Part shown: positions 43,051-52,129 of the stretch, in pieces
Position numbering within the stretch: position 1 is the stretch's first letter
How the letters are laid out: every line of letters starts with the position of its first letter
NCBI GenBank assembly: GCA_965247525.1
Contig: OZ252015.1
Coordinates: 1,922,001 to 1,986,000 of the forward strand
Length of the DNA: 64,000 nucleotides
DNA from: JAZKID01 sp965247525
GTDB lineage: Bacteria; Pseudomonadota; Alphaproteobacteria; Rhizobiales; UBA4765
Direction of reading: 5' to 3'
Program-made: the position numbers and the translations under genes
The notes under the pieces: model-generated
Seen by the model: the letters and a program-made list of their open reading frames with translations, nothing else
Databases searched by the model: none
Told to the model about the DNA's origin: nothing

Positions 43051-43566
43051 ATGACTAAAATTACGCGACACGCAAGAATCGAGAGCACGTTGAAGGCTGA
43101 GGCAAAAGCTTTCACGTCTCATCCCATCAGCGTCAAACAGATGTTTAGCTCGCTCGCCAACCAGGCGCCCAATCTTGAACCATCGGTCGATACCGCTCGC
43201 CAAAGCAAAGAGCTTGGTTACATTTCAGAAAACAAGCTGAAAAACTATTTTAAAGGCGCAATTTTAGATGTCGTCGCAAATATGTCATTTCTTTATCTAA
43301 CGCCTTTCAATCCTAAAAATGATGAAGTGACGCTGACAAAGCAATACTCCAAGTCTTATTATGAAAACGCCTTAGAAGCAGCCCATTGGCCAAAAAGTGA
43401 GGCCTTGCTGAACAAAATCAATTGGAGCGGAGAGGGTTTGAGCATTGAAGCCTTTGCCACGCAGTTTTACGCTCTTCTCGACAAAAAAGGCAGTGAGCTA
43501 AAGCAGCCCAGCAGCAATGGCCTGATCAACGAAGCGGTATTCACAAGCTTTATCTCATCGCTGTAA
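43051..43566 (+). CDS. Orphan helical protein
   Basis: 171 residues, not recognised. Mostly helical with no signal peptide. FNPKNDEVTLTKQ and NGLINEAVF recall degenerate EF-hand loops, as in the two orphans between purC and purS. AAGGACAG before the ATG at 43051 sets the start. It lies alone between rpe (divergent) and ccdA. Confidence 0.55.
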   Translation: MTKITRHARIESTLKAEAKAFTSHPISVKQMFSSLANQAPNLEPSVDTARQSKELGYISENKLKNYFKGAILDVVANMSFLYLTPFNPKNDEVTLTKQYSKSYYENALEAAHWPKSEALLNKINWSGEGLSIEAFATQFYALLDKKGSELKQPSSNGLINEAVFTSFISSL

Positions 43567-43609
43567 TAGGCCTTTAAAAAAGACATCAACCCGTGGTATT
43601 TAGGGGCTG

Positions 43610-44338
43610 ATGACGCTCGGTCTTTTTACGGCAATGATTGCCGGCCTTTTTTCTTTTCTCAGTCCATGCGTGCTGCCGCTCGTGCCTGCTTACGTCTGCT
43701 ATCTTGCCGGCGCCTCTTCGGAAGAAATCATCAATGGCAGCGACACGGCTCTGCTGCGTCGGCGCGTTCTTCTGGCAAGCGTGCTTTTTGTCATCGGCTT
43801 TACGCTTGTGTTCGTTCTTCTTGGGGCATCGGCCAGTGCTACAGGCCTTGTTCTTCGTCAATATCAGGACATTTTGTCGAAAATCGCAGGTGCGGCGATC
43901 CTCGTTCTGGGCGTGCACTTTCTTGGGCTGTTTCGCCTTCCATTTTTGAATTTTGAAAAACGGTTTTCGTTTCCGACAGGAGCAGGGCCGTTCAGCGCTT
44001 TTCTGATGGGACTTGCCTTTGCGTTCGGCTGGACACCATGCATCGGCCCTGTGCTTGCTGCGATCTTGACGATGGCTGCGCGCGAGGAAAGCGTTGGTGC
44101 GGGCATGGCTCTGCTGGCAGCTTATTCGCTAGGGCTAGGCGTCCCGTTTGTACTTGCAGGTGTGGCGCTGCCGCTGTTCTTGCGCGTGTCATCACATGCA
44201 AAAAAAGTCCTGCGCTGGTTTGAAACCGTGGCAGGGCTAGGACTTGTGATTACGGGTACTTTGTTTCTCACCGGCGCGTTTACGCGCCTTGCAAGTCTGC
44301 TGATTGAAGCCTTCCCGTTTCTGGGACGTCTTGGCTAA
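43610..44338 (+). CDS. ccdA: Cytochrome c biogenesis protein CcdA
   Basis: Inner-membrane thiol reductase that passes electrons from cytoplasmic thioredoxin to periplasmic cytochrome c maturation or other thiol proteins. 242 residues, six membrane helices, with both redox cysteines: Cys20 in LSPCVLP and Cys144 in WTPCIGP. Convergent with the first livK, four bases overlapping at the ends. Confidence 0.94.
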   Translation: MTLGLFTAMIAGLFSFLSPCVLPLVPAYVCYLAGASSEEIINGSDTALLRRRVLLASVLFVIGFTLVFVLLGASASATGLVLRQYQDILSKIAGAAILVLGVHFLGLFRLPFLNFEKRFSFPTGAGPFSAFLMGLAFAFGWTPCIGPVLAAILTMAAREESVGAGMALLAAYSLGLGVPFVLAGVALPLFLRVSSHAKKVLRWFETVAGLGLVITGTLFLTGAFTRLASLLIEAFPFLGRLG

Positions 44339-45483
44339 TTGGTTTTTGATTTCGGCGCCGAAGCTATGTCTTTTTCGGCATAGGTAATTTTACCGTCACC
44401 CGTCTTGTTCCATTCATAGATCACATAGCCGAGCTGCTTGATATCACCTTTGCTGTCGAATGAAAGCGAGCCTGTGACCGTGTCAAAAGCATTGCCTGAA
44501 TGAATGGCGTCTGCCACTTTGCGCGGGTCGTTTGATTTGGCTTGCGTTGCCGCTTGCGCAATCACCTGCATCGCTGCGTAAGACACAAGAACATAGGCTT
44601 CAGGATCAATACCCTTGTCTTTAAACGTTTTGACCACATCGGCGGCTGACGGGTTTTTGCGCGGGTCGGGCGCAAATGTCATCAAGGTGCCGATGACGCC
44701 GCTGCCCGCAACGGAGGCCAGCTCATTGCTGACAATGCCGTCACCGGAAATCATCACTGTTTTCAAGCCTTGATCGCGCATCTGGCGAATAAGAAGCCCG
44801 GCTTCAGCATAAAGACCGCCAAAATAAAGATAGTCGGCTTTCAGCTGTTTAAGGCGCGAAATCAGCGCGGAATAGTCTTTTTCGCCGACATTGATGCCGT
44901 CATAAATCACTTCCTTGACGCCACCTGCTGTCATGGTTTTCAAAGTTTCATCGGCAAGGCCTTTTCCGTAAGGCGTTTTGTCATGAATGACGGCAATGCG
45001 TTTTGCCTTGAAGTTCTGCACGATATACTCGCCCGCAACCTTGCCCTGCTGGTCATCGCGGCCGCAGGTGCGAAACACGTTCCAGCCGCCTTTGTCCGTG
45101 AGTTCAGGATTGGTCGATGCCGGTGAAATCATCAAAATCCCGCCATCGGCATATTCGCGTGACGCCGGAATGGACACGCCGGAGTTAAAATGGCCGACAA
45201 CAAATTTCACATCTTCACTGATGAATTTGTTGGCGACGGAAACGCCTTCTTTCGGGTCGGAGCGATCATCACCAACGATGGTGACGATCTTTTCGCCATT
45301 GATGCCGCCTTTGGCATTGATGTCCGCGACAGCCTGATCGACGCCACGCTTGATCTGTTCCCCGAAAGCGGCATTTGGCCCCGTTGAAGGAATGCCGATA
45401 CCGATTTTGACATCTGCGAAAGCGGGTGATGCCACCAACAAAGCGAGAAGGGAAAGAGAAAGACCGATGCGACGTGTTATCAT
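44335..45483 (-). CDS. livK: Branched-chain amino-acid-binding protein (second copy)
   Basis: Periplasmic type I binding protein of 382 residues with signal peptide (LSLLALLVASPAFA). VKIGIGIPSTGPNAAFGEQIKRGVDQAV, VVGHFNSGVSIPASREYADGG and KRIAVIHDKTPYGKG are typical. It is a diverged duplicate of the next gene, which lies nine bases upstream on the same strand. The two may bind different amino acids for one permease. Confidence 0.92.
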   Translation of the reverse strand: MITRRIGLSLSLLALLVASPAFADVKIGIGIPSTGPNAAFGEQIKRGVDQAVADINAKGGINGEKIVTIVGDDRSDPKEGVSVANKFISEDVKFVVGHFNSGVSIPASREYADGGILMISPASTNPELTDKGGWNVFRTCGRDDQQGKVAGEYIVQNFKAKRIAVIHDKTPYGKGLADETLKTMTAGGVKEVIYDGINVGEKDYSALISRLKQLKADYLYFGGLYAEAGLLIRQMRDQGLKTVMISGDGIVSNELASVAGSGVIGTLMTFAPDPRKNPSAADVVKTFKDKGIDPEAYVLVSYAAMQVIAQAATQAKSNDPRKVADAIHSGNAFDTVTGSLSFDSKGDIKQLGYVIYEWNKTGDGKITYAEKDIASAPKSKTN

Positions 45484-45492
45484 GGGGTGACC

Positions 45493-46623
45493 TTACTGGC
45501 TGCCGGTTGAAATTTCAGTATAGACAAGCTTGCCGTCACTGTCTTTTTTCCATTCATACATCACATAGCCAGCCTTTTGCAGGTCGCCTTTGCTGTCATA
45601 AGACACATCACCGATGACGGTTGAAAATGTTTTTCCGGAGTGAAGAATGTCGGCGATCTTTTTTGGCTCAAGCGATTTTGCCTCTTCCGCGGCCTGCGCG
45701 ACAACCTGCACGGCGGCGTAGGACGAAAGCGTAAAGCCAGATGGGTCGATGTTCTTGGCTTTCAACTCATCCACGATTGGTTTTGCAGCTGCACTGTTGG
45801 CAGGGTCTGGGGTGAACGTCAGCCTGGTCCCGACAATGCCTTCACCCGCAATTTGTCCCAATTCAGCATTGGCAAGGCCGTCGCCACCAATAATGGCAAT
45901 GTTTGAGCCCTGATCACGCAGCTGGCGGGTAATTAATCCGGCTTCTGCATAATAGCCGCCAAAATAGACGACATCGACATTCAGGTTTTTCAGTTTTGAA
46001 ACAAGTGCCGAGTAGTCTTTTTCGCCGGGGTTGATACCATCGTAAAGAACTTCAGTCACAGTCCCTTTGTTGAGCGCAGCTTTAACAACGTCGGCAAGCG
46101 GTTTTCCGTAAGAGCCCTTGTCGTGAACGATGGCAATTTTTTTGTCTTTGTAATTCTTCAAAATATATTCAGCAGCGTATTCGCCCTGCTGGTCATCACG
46201 GCCAATCACACGAAACACGTTCCATAAACCCTGCTCGGTAATGGCAGGGCTGGTTGCAGATGGCGTCACGAGAAGAACGCCTGCATCAGCATATTCTTTG
46301 ACCGTTGCAGCTGTTGCGCCCGACGTCAGATGACCAATGACGATTTTCACATCATCGCTGATAAGTTTTTGTGCGACTGAAACGGCCTCCTTCGGGTCAG
46401 AGCGGTCATCGCCGGGCACGACAACGATTTGCTCGCCAAGAATTCCGCCTTTTGCATTGATGTCGGCAACAGCCTGTTCAACACCGTTGTTCATTTGCGC
46501 GCCCATGGCGGCGTGCGGGCCTGTCAGGCCGGTTCCAACACCAATTTTGACCTCTGCAAAAGCAGGCGCTGCATAAAGCGCAAATGCGGCCAGCAGGCAG
46601 GACAGTTTAAGCCGACGGATCAT
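45493..46623 (-). CDS. livK: Branched-chain amino-acid-binding protein (first copy)
   Basis: 376-residue binding protein with signal peptide (LSCLLAAFALYAAPAFA). VKIGVGTGLTGPHAAMGAQM and KIAIVHDKGSYGKPLADVV are conserved. GGAG about eight bases before the Met at 46623 selects this start over one seven codons upstream. Paralogue of the following livK. Confidence 0.93.
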   Translation of the reverse strand: MIRRLKLSCLLAAFALYAAPAFAEVKIGVGTGLTGPHAAMGAQMNNGVEQAVADINAKGGILGEQIVVVPGDDRSDPKEAVSVAQKLISDDVKIVIGHLTSGATAATVKEYADAGVLLVTPSATSPAITEQGLWNVFRVIGRDDQQGEYAAEYILKNYKDKKIAIVHDKGSYGKPLADVVKAALNKGTVTEVLYDGINPGEKDYSALVSKLKNLNVDVVYFGGYYAEAGLITRQLRDQGSNIAIIGGDGLANAELGQIAGEGIVGTRLTFTPDPANSAAAKPIVDELKAKNIDPSGFTLSSYAAVQVVAQAAEEAKSLEPKKIADILHSGKTFSTVIGDVSYDSKGDLQKAGYVMYEWKKDSDGKLVYTEISTGSQ

Positions 46624-46640
46624 AATATACTCCTCAATCA

Positions 46641-46985
46641 TCAACGCTTATTGCGCCAGGCGATGAGACCATAGCGCTTGAATGCAAAAGGATAAAGCCC
46701 TGCCATCAATTCGGAGCGGCGCGTCAGATAGCCCCATGTCGCAAAGCCGAGCAGGATGGCATAATCGGCGGTAACATATTGGAGCGACAGCAATGTGCCG
46801 TCAAAAAGCGCAAAATGCAGAAAGCGCACGCCAGCGGCCAAAGCCAAAAGGGCGATGGGCAGCAGATAAAGAGGGCGCCAGCTTTCAGCAAAGCTGCGCC
46901 CGGCAATGCGCGCGCACCAACCCCCGAACACGACGGTGATAATAAGAAATGGCCAGAACGACGCCTGCTCATGCAATGGGGTCAA
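46641..46985 (-). CDS. DUF6867 membrane protein of liv operon
   Basis: 114 residues with three predicted membrane helices; the C-terminus is basic. The family occurs between livF and livK in alphaproteobacterial liv operons and may be an accessory to the permease. No ATG is in frame near livF: the frame opens at TTG, four bases before the livF stop ends, with GAGG eight bases upstream. The start is therefore TTG, or another TTG three codons later. Confidence 0.72.
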   Translation of the reverse strand: MTPLHEQASFWPFLIITVVFGGWCARIAGRSFAESWRPLYLLPIALLALAAGVRFLHFALFDGTLLSLQYVTADYAILLGFATWGYLTRRSELMAGLYPFAFKRYGLIAWRNKR

Positions 46986-47701
46986 TGGCCGGCCTCTAGA
47001 TAAGCGGCGCGCACTTCAGGGCTTTTTAGAAGGTCGGTGCTTGCGCCCGACATGGTGATCTTGCCGTTGACCATCACATAGCCGCGATGCGCCAGCTTCA
47101 AGGCGTGAAACGCATTTTGTTCGACGAGAAAAATGCTCAAGCCTTCTTTTTCATTCAGGTCGCGCAAGACGCTAAAAATCTGTTTGACGATCAGTGGCGC
47201 AAGACCGAGCGAGGGTTCATCAAGCAGCAAAAGTTTTGGCCGGGACATGAGCGCGCGGGCAATGGCCAGCATTTGCTGCTCGCCGCCCGACAGCGTTCCG
47301 CCGCTTTGCTGCAGCCGTTCTTTTAGGCGTGGAAAATAGCCGCATACGCGTGCTAATTCCGCATCAAAATCGATGTTTTTTTGCAGTCCTGCGCCCATTT
47401 TGAGGTTTTCGTAAACACTCATGCGCGGAAAGATGCGGCGGCCTTCTGGCGACAGCGAAAGTCCGCGCCGCATGATTTTGGGTGTTGGCAAAGACGTAAC
47501 ATCTTCTTCGCGAAACATGATCTTGCCGCTGCGCGCGCGCGGCTTGCCGCAGATGGTCATCATCAGCGTCGATTTGCCGGCACCATTTGCGCCAATCAGC
47601 GTGACAATTTCGCCCTGTTTTACATCAAGGTCGACGCCATGAAGGGCGATGATCTGGCCGTAACCACTTGTGACATTCTGGACGGAAAGAAGCATGCTCA
47701 T
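46982..47701 (-). CDS. livF: Branched-chain amino-acid ABC ATPase LivF
   Basis: 239-residue ATPase: Walker A IGANGAGKST, signature LSGGEQQMLAIARAL, Walker B LLLLDEPSLGLAP. One of the paired ATPases that power the LivHM permease. Start overlaps livG by four bases. Confidence 0.95.
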   Translation of the reverse strand: MSMLLSVQNVTSGYGQIIALHGVDLDVKQGEIVTLIGANGAGKSTLMMTICGKPRARSGKIMFREEDVTSLPTPKIMRRGLSLSPEGRRIFPRMSVYENLKMGAGLQKNIDFDAELARVCGYFPRLKERLQQSGGTLSGGEQQMLAIARALMSRPKLLLLDEPSLGLAPLIVKQIFSVLRDLNEKEGLSIFLVEQNAFHALKLAHRGYVMVNGKITMSGASTDLLKSPEVRAAYLEAGH

Positions 47702-48573
47702 GCCTTCACCAGATCGATAGTACCAAGCTCGTCGTCCTCAACGCCAAGATAAGCGGCGATAACGGCCGGATCATTGCGCACATCATGCGGGGTGCCGTCG
47801 GCAATCTTCACGCCATAATCAAGAACGATGACGTGATCGGAAATTTCCATAACGACAGACATGTCATGCTCGATCAGAAAAATCGAGACATGGTGGTCGT
47901 CGCGGATTTTATAAAGCAAAGTGTTCAGCTCGGCGCTTTCGCGGTTGTTGAGACCGGCGGCGGGCTCATCCAGGCAAAGCAGCAAAGGCTGCGTGCACAT
48001 TGCGCGCGCGATTTCGAGGCGACGCTGGTCGCCATAGGGCAAATCGCTGGCCTTGTCATTGGCACGTCCATATAAGCCAATTTCATTGAGCCAGAATTTT
48101 GCAAGCTCAACCGCGCCTTTTTCAGCCGCCCGGAATTTTTCCCCGCCCAAAAGCCCACCAAAAAACCCGGCGGCGCGTGTCAGGTCACTGTGTTGGCCAA
48201 GCAGCAGGTTTTCAAGAACGGTGAGTGCGGGGAAAAGCCGGATATTTTGAAAGGTGCGGGCGATGCGTGCACGGCGGACAATTTCGTCGCCCTTCATACG
48301 CTCCAGCAAATAGACATGGTGGGAATGGCGTGTGGGCGAGCGGGTGAGACGCTCCAGCTCGTCTTCATGTGCGTCACCAGCAAACATGGCGATACGGCCG
48401 CTGGTGGGTTTGTAAAAACCGGTGATGCAGTTGAAGACAGTGGTTTTGCCAGCGCCGTTCGGCCCGATCAGCGCGGTAATCTGGCCTGTTTCGAGTTTGA
48501 AACCGAGATCATTGACGGCAACGAGGCCGCCAAACTGCATGTGAATATGGTCTGCCTGCAATAACAGCGTCAT
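47698..48573 (-). CDS. livG: Branched-chain amino-acid ABC ATPase LivG
   Basis: 291-residue ATPase: Walker A GPNGAGKTT, signature LPYGDQRRLEIARAM (the LivG variant), Walker B LCLDEPAAGLN. A charged insertion (about 60-95) follows the first strands. Start overlaps livM by four bases. Confidence 0.95.
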   Translation of the reverse strand: MTLLLQADHIHMQFGGLVAVNDLGFKLETGQITALIGPNGAGKTTVFNCITGFYKPTSGRIAMFAGDAHEDELERLTRSPTRHSHHVYLLERMKGDEIVRRARIARTFQNIRLFPALTVLENLLLGQHSDLTRAAGFFGGLLGGEKFRAAEKGAVELAKFWLNEIGLYGRANDKASDLPYGDQRRLEIARAMCTQPLLLCLDEPAAGLNNRESAELNTLLYKIRDDHHVSIFLIEHDMSVVMEISDHVIVLDYGVKIADGTPHDVRNDPAVIAAYLGVEDDELGTIDLVKA

Positions 48574-49919
48574 CGCGGCACCGCTTTGGGCTCATTCAAA
48601 ACCGCTGTCGGTTCTTTGTCAGGGAACAGCCCGCGCGGTCGCCAGATCATGACGACCACCATCGCAAGACCAAAAATCAGAAGCCGGTAATGTGTCGGTT
48701 CGAATTCAGGGCCAAAAATGTTTTTCAGGAAGCTGAGATTGCGCAAAATTTCAACGCCGCCGATCATCAGCGTCGCTGCAAAGACGATGCCGATTTCACT
48801 TGAACCTGCAAGCACGACAATTGCCAAAATAACGGCCGATTCCATGAATGTGAAACTCTCAGGGCTGACGAAGCCCTGACGCGCGCCAAAAAGCGCACCT
48901 GCTATACCGCCGATAAATGCGCCCATCGAGAGCGCGGTCAGTTTGACCGACACGGTGTTGATACCCAGCGCGCGGCAGGCGATTTCATCTTCACGTAGCG
49001 CACGCCAAGCGCGGCCAAGCGGTAGTTTACGCACTTTGCGAGTTGCAAAGTAGATCAGGAAAGCCAGCGCCAGAATAATATAAAACAAAAAGATCATGCG
49101 GTGCAGGGATGTATATTGAAGCCCGAAACGCGCGGCAAAACCATCACCATTGGCGGTAAAGGGAATGCCGAAAAAGCTGGGGCGCGGCACGCCCGAGATT
49201 CCGGCGGCACCTTGAGTCACGGCCACCCAGTTGATGAGCACAAGGCGCGTTATTTCGCCAAAGGCCAGCGTGACGATGGCCAGATAATCACCGCGCAGGC
49301 GCAGAACGGGCAGGCCAAGAAGAAAGCCCGCAAGCGCCGCAAAAAATCCTGCAAGCGGCAAGCAGAACCAGAACGCCCAGTTCTGCCAGAACTCAACGCC
49401 GATATGCTGCGCAAAAAAACCATCAATCATGCTGTTGGTCGACAGCACGGCATAGGTGTAAGCCCCAATGGCATAAAAGGCGGCGTAGCCCAGAATGAGA
49501 AGGCCCGCAAAGCCAACCATAATATTCAAGCCCCAGCCGAGAATGACATAGGTCATAATCAAAATGGCAAGATCGATTTCATAGCGCGACACGCCGGGGA
49601 TGAGCGGAATAAAGCCGACAAGCACAAGCACAATCGGCACCAGCCACGGCGTGCGGGTGGATGGTTTTTGCACCGCCATTTCGCCTTGCTGTTTTGCAGG
49701 AGCAAGCAGGTGCAAGACTGAATACAGCAGGCGGATTGCAAATACGGCGCCTGTGAGCGCGAACAAAAGACCCCAGCGCATTTCAAGCAAGAGGCCGCTG
49801 CCAAAAGCGTTGACCTCGCTGCGAAAGCCAATCAGCGGCAGCATCAGAACGAATGCGGCTATGGCAACCAGACATGCGTCTTTCGCGATTGAAAAAAACT
49901 TATGAGACTGGCGCGTCAC
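48570..49919 (-). CDS. livM: Branched-chain amino-acid ABC permease LivM
   Basis: Permease subunit with about ten membrane helices; YVILGWGLNIMVGFAGLLILGYAAFYAIGAY and RVRKLPLGRAWRALREDEIACRALGIN are the LivM signatures. The open frame begins within livH (49952), but a GTG at 49919 sits just past the livH stop with AAAAGG nine bases upstream and is preferred; it gives 449 residues. Confidence 0.92.
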   Translation of the reverse strand: MTRQSHKFFSIAKDACLVAIAAFVLMLPLIGFRSEVNAFGSGLLLEMRWGLLFALTGAVFAIRLLYSVLHLLAPAKQQGEMAVQKPSTRTPWLVPIVLVLVGFIPLIPGVSRYEIDLAILIMTYVILGWGLNIMVGFAGLLILGYAAFYAIGAYTYAVLSTNSMIDGFFAQHIGVEFWQNWAFWFCLPLAGFFAALAGFLLGLPVLRLRGDYLAIVTLAFGEITRLVLINWVAVTQGAAGISGVPRPSFFGIPFTANGDGFAARFGLQYTSLHRMIFLFYIILALAFLIYFATRKVRKLPLGRAWRALREDEIACRALGINTVSVKLTALSMGAFIGGIAGALFGARQGFVSPESFTFMESAVILAIVVLAGSSEIGIVFAATLMIGGVEILRNLSFLKNIFGPEFEPTHYRLLIFGLAMVVVMIWRPRGLFPDKEPTAVLNEPKAVPR

Positions 49920-49923
49920 TGGA

Positions 49924-50841
49924 TCAGACCTTTTCAACATCCGGACGGCCAAACAGGCCCTGCGGCATGAAAATCAGCACGATGATAAGAATAGTGAATG
50001 CCGCCACATCTTTGTACTCGATCGAAAAATAGGCCGACCACAGCGTTTCGATCAGGCCAATCAGAAGGCCGCCGACAACCGCGCCCGGCAAGGAACCGAT
50101 GCCGCCAAGAACCGCTGCCGTGAACGCTTTGACGCCCGGTACGAAGCCATCTGAAAAGCTGATGACGCCGTAGTAGACAAGATAGAGCGTGCCTGCGACG
50201 GCGGCCAAGGCCGCGCCGATGATAAAGGTAATGGCGATGGTGCGGTCGACATCGACGCCAAGCAATGCCGCCATCGTTTGATCCTGCTCGCATGCGCGTT
50301 GGGCGCGGCCAAGCGATGTTTTCTTAACGATGAACCAGAACAGAGCGAGCAGAAGTGAGGTCACCACCATGATCAAAAGCTGTTTGTGCGAGATCGTTAC
50401 CTGAAAGGCAGGATTGTCGATGAGGATGATGACGTCTTTCAGCAAAGGCTCGATGGGCTTGTTGCGTGCGCCCTGCGCAACCTGCACAAAATTTGACAGA
50501 AAAATCGACATGCCGATGGCTGAAATCAAAGGGGCAAGGCGAAAGGAGGAGCGCAATGGACGATAAGCAACCCGCTCAATGCTCCAATTGATGAGCGCGG
50601 TAAACGCCATCGCAACAACCAGAACGATAAGCAGCGCGATCAGGCCGGGCGCTATGCCGAGCAGTGTTGTCAGAAAAAGGAAAGCGATAAGCGCGATAAA
50701 GCTGGAGACCATAAACACATCGCCATGCGCGAAGTTGATCATGCCCAAAATGCCGTAGACCATGGTGTAGCCGATGGCAATCAGGCCATAGATGGAGCCG
50801 AGGGTCAGCCCGTTGATTAGCTGTTGTAAAAAATAGTCCAC
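49924..50841 (-). CDS. livH: Branched-chain amino-acid ABC permease LivH
   Basis: 305 residues, about eight membrane helices. QLINGLTLGSIYGLIAIGYTMVYGILGMINFAHGDVFM at the N-terminus and RACEQDQTMAALLGVDVDRTI are diagnostic. First gene of the liv operon; the 190-base region upstream, divergent to the glycosyltransferase, shows no recognised motif. Confidence 0.95.
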   Translation of the reverse strand: MDYFLQQLINGLTLGSIYGLIAIGYTMVYGILGMINFAHGDVFMVSSFIALIAFLFLTTLLGIAPGLIALLIVLVVAMAFTALINWSIERVAYRPLRSSFRLAPLISAIGMSIFLSNFVQVAQGARNKPIEPLLKDVIILIDNPAFQVTISHKQLLIMVVTSLLLALFWFIVKKTSLGRAQRACEQDQTMAALLGVDVDRTIAITFIIGAALAAVAGTLYLVYYGVISFSDGFVPGVKAFTAAVLGGIGSLPGAVVGGLLIGLIETLWSAYFSIEYKDVAAFTILIIVLIFMPQGLFGRPDVEKV

Positions 50842-51031
50842 ACGCCCTCGATACTGAAAACTGCCGCTTCACGATAAACTTGGGCATAAGGTGGCATGAA
50901 GCATGCCGTGGCAACAAGCCCCTCCGGCGTGGCAGGGCGCGCATTTCCACAGTGGGGCTCAAGGTAACGCCCAGATTTGATGATAATTGTCCGCGCATAA
51001 GATGGATAAGGCGACGAAGTCCGGTTAAGAG

Positions 51032-52129
51032 ATGACAATGAGTGCGCCGCAAATCAGTATTATTTCGCCGACCTATAATGAGCGCAGCAATCTCGGCGCT
51101 TTAGTCACAGCCATTCGCACTGCGCTTGAAGGCGTGGAATGGGAGCTGATTGTTGTCGATGACCATTCGCCCGATGGCACGGCGCAGCTTGCCCGTAAGA
51201 TGGCACGCGAAGAGCCGCGCTTGCGCTGTCTCTACCGGATCGGGCGGCGAGGGCTCTCGACAGCCGCAATCGAGGGATTTTTAAGCTCGTCCGCACCTTT
51301 TATAGCGTTGATTGACGCGGACATGCAGCATGACGAAACGAGGCTGCCGCAAATGCTCGCTTTGTTGCAGCAAACCGGCGCTGAACTTGTTATTGGCAGC
51401 CGCTATGTCGAAGGCGGTTCGGCAGATGGACTTTCCAACCAGATGCGTGAGAATTTAAGCCGTTGGGGCGGGGCGCTCGCGCGCAAGGTGTTGAAAGCCC
51501 ATACCAGCGACCCTATGAGCGGGTTTTTTGCTATGCGCCGCGATGTTTTTGAAAAACTGGCGCCTGACCTTTCCGGCCATGGATTTAAAATCCTCGTCGA
51601 TATTCTGGCCTCCGCTGACAGGCCGCTGGAAATTGCGGAAGTGCCGTATACATTTCGCGAACGCTTTTCAGGCACAAGCAAGCTGGATACGGCAGCAAAG
51701 CTCGATTATCTAATGCTGCTGCTCGACAAAACAATTGGCCGCTATATGCCGCTGCGGTTTGTTTTATTTTCTGCAGTTGGCACGCTTGGCCTTGGCGTCC
51801 ATCTTGCAACGCTTGCGCTTCTGCATTTTGGCTCAGGTCTCAATTTCATCACCGCGCAAGGGCTGGCCGCGATGACGGCGATGACTACGAATTTTCTTCT
51901 CAACAATCTCATCACCTATCGTGACCGCAGATTGAAAGGCTGGCGACTGCTGACAGGCCTTGTCAGCTTTTATCTGGTGTGCGCGGTTGGCCTGTTTGCC
52001 AATGTCGGCGTCGCAAGTACATTTTATAGAACGAATGCAAGCTGGTGGATTGCTGGACTGTTTGGAGCACTGGTTAGCGCGGTGTGGAATTATGCGGCGT
52101 CCAGCGCGGTCACATGGAGACAAAAATAA
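51032..52129 (+). CDS. Dolichol-phosphate mannosyltransferase-like GT2 with GtrA domain
   Basis: 365 residues. The N-terminal GT-A domain has ISPTYNERSNL, VVDDHSPDGT and ALIDADMQHDE (the DxD-type metal site), matching dolichol/polyprenol-phosphate hexose synthases. Three to four membrane helices of a GtrA-type domain fill the C-terminus (from about residue 240; TAMTTNFLLNNLITYRDRR is typical). Such fusions load a sugar on undecaprenyl phosphate and flip it. Its stop overlaps the next start by one base, so the product likely supplies the GT39 enzyme. Confidence 0.88.
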   Translation: MTMSAPQISIISPTYNERSNLGALVTAIRTALEGVEWELIVVDDHSPDGTAQLARKMAREEPRLRCLYRIGRRGLSTAAIEGFLSSSAPFIALIDADMQHDETRLPQMLALLQQTGAELVIGSRYVEGGSADGLSNQMRENLSRWGGALARKVLKAHTSDPMSGFFAMRRDVFEKLAPDLSGHGFKILVDILASADRPLEIAEVPYTFRERFSGTSKLDTAAKLDYLMLLLDKTIGRYMPLRFVLFSAVGTLGLGVHLATLALLHFGSGLNFITAQGLAAMTAMTTNFLLNNLITYRDRRLKGWRLLTGLVSFYLVCAVGLFANVGVASTFYRTNASWWIAGLFGALVSAVWNYAASSAVTWRQK

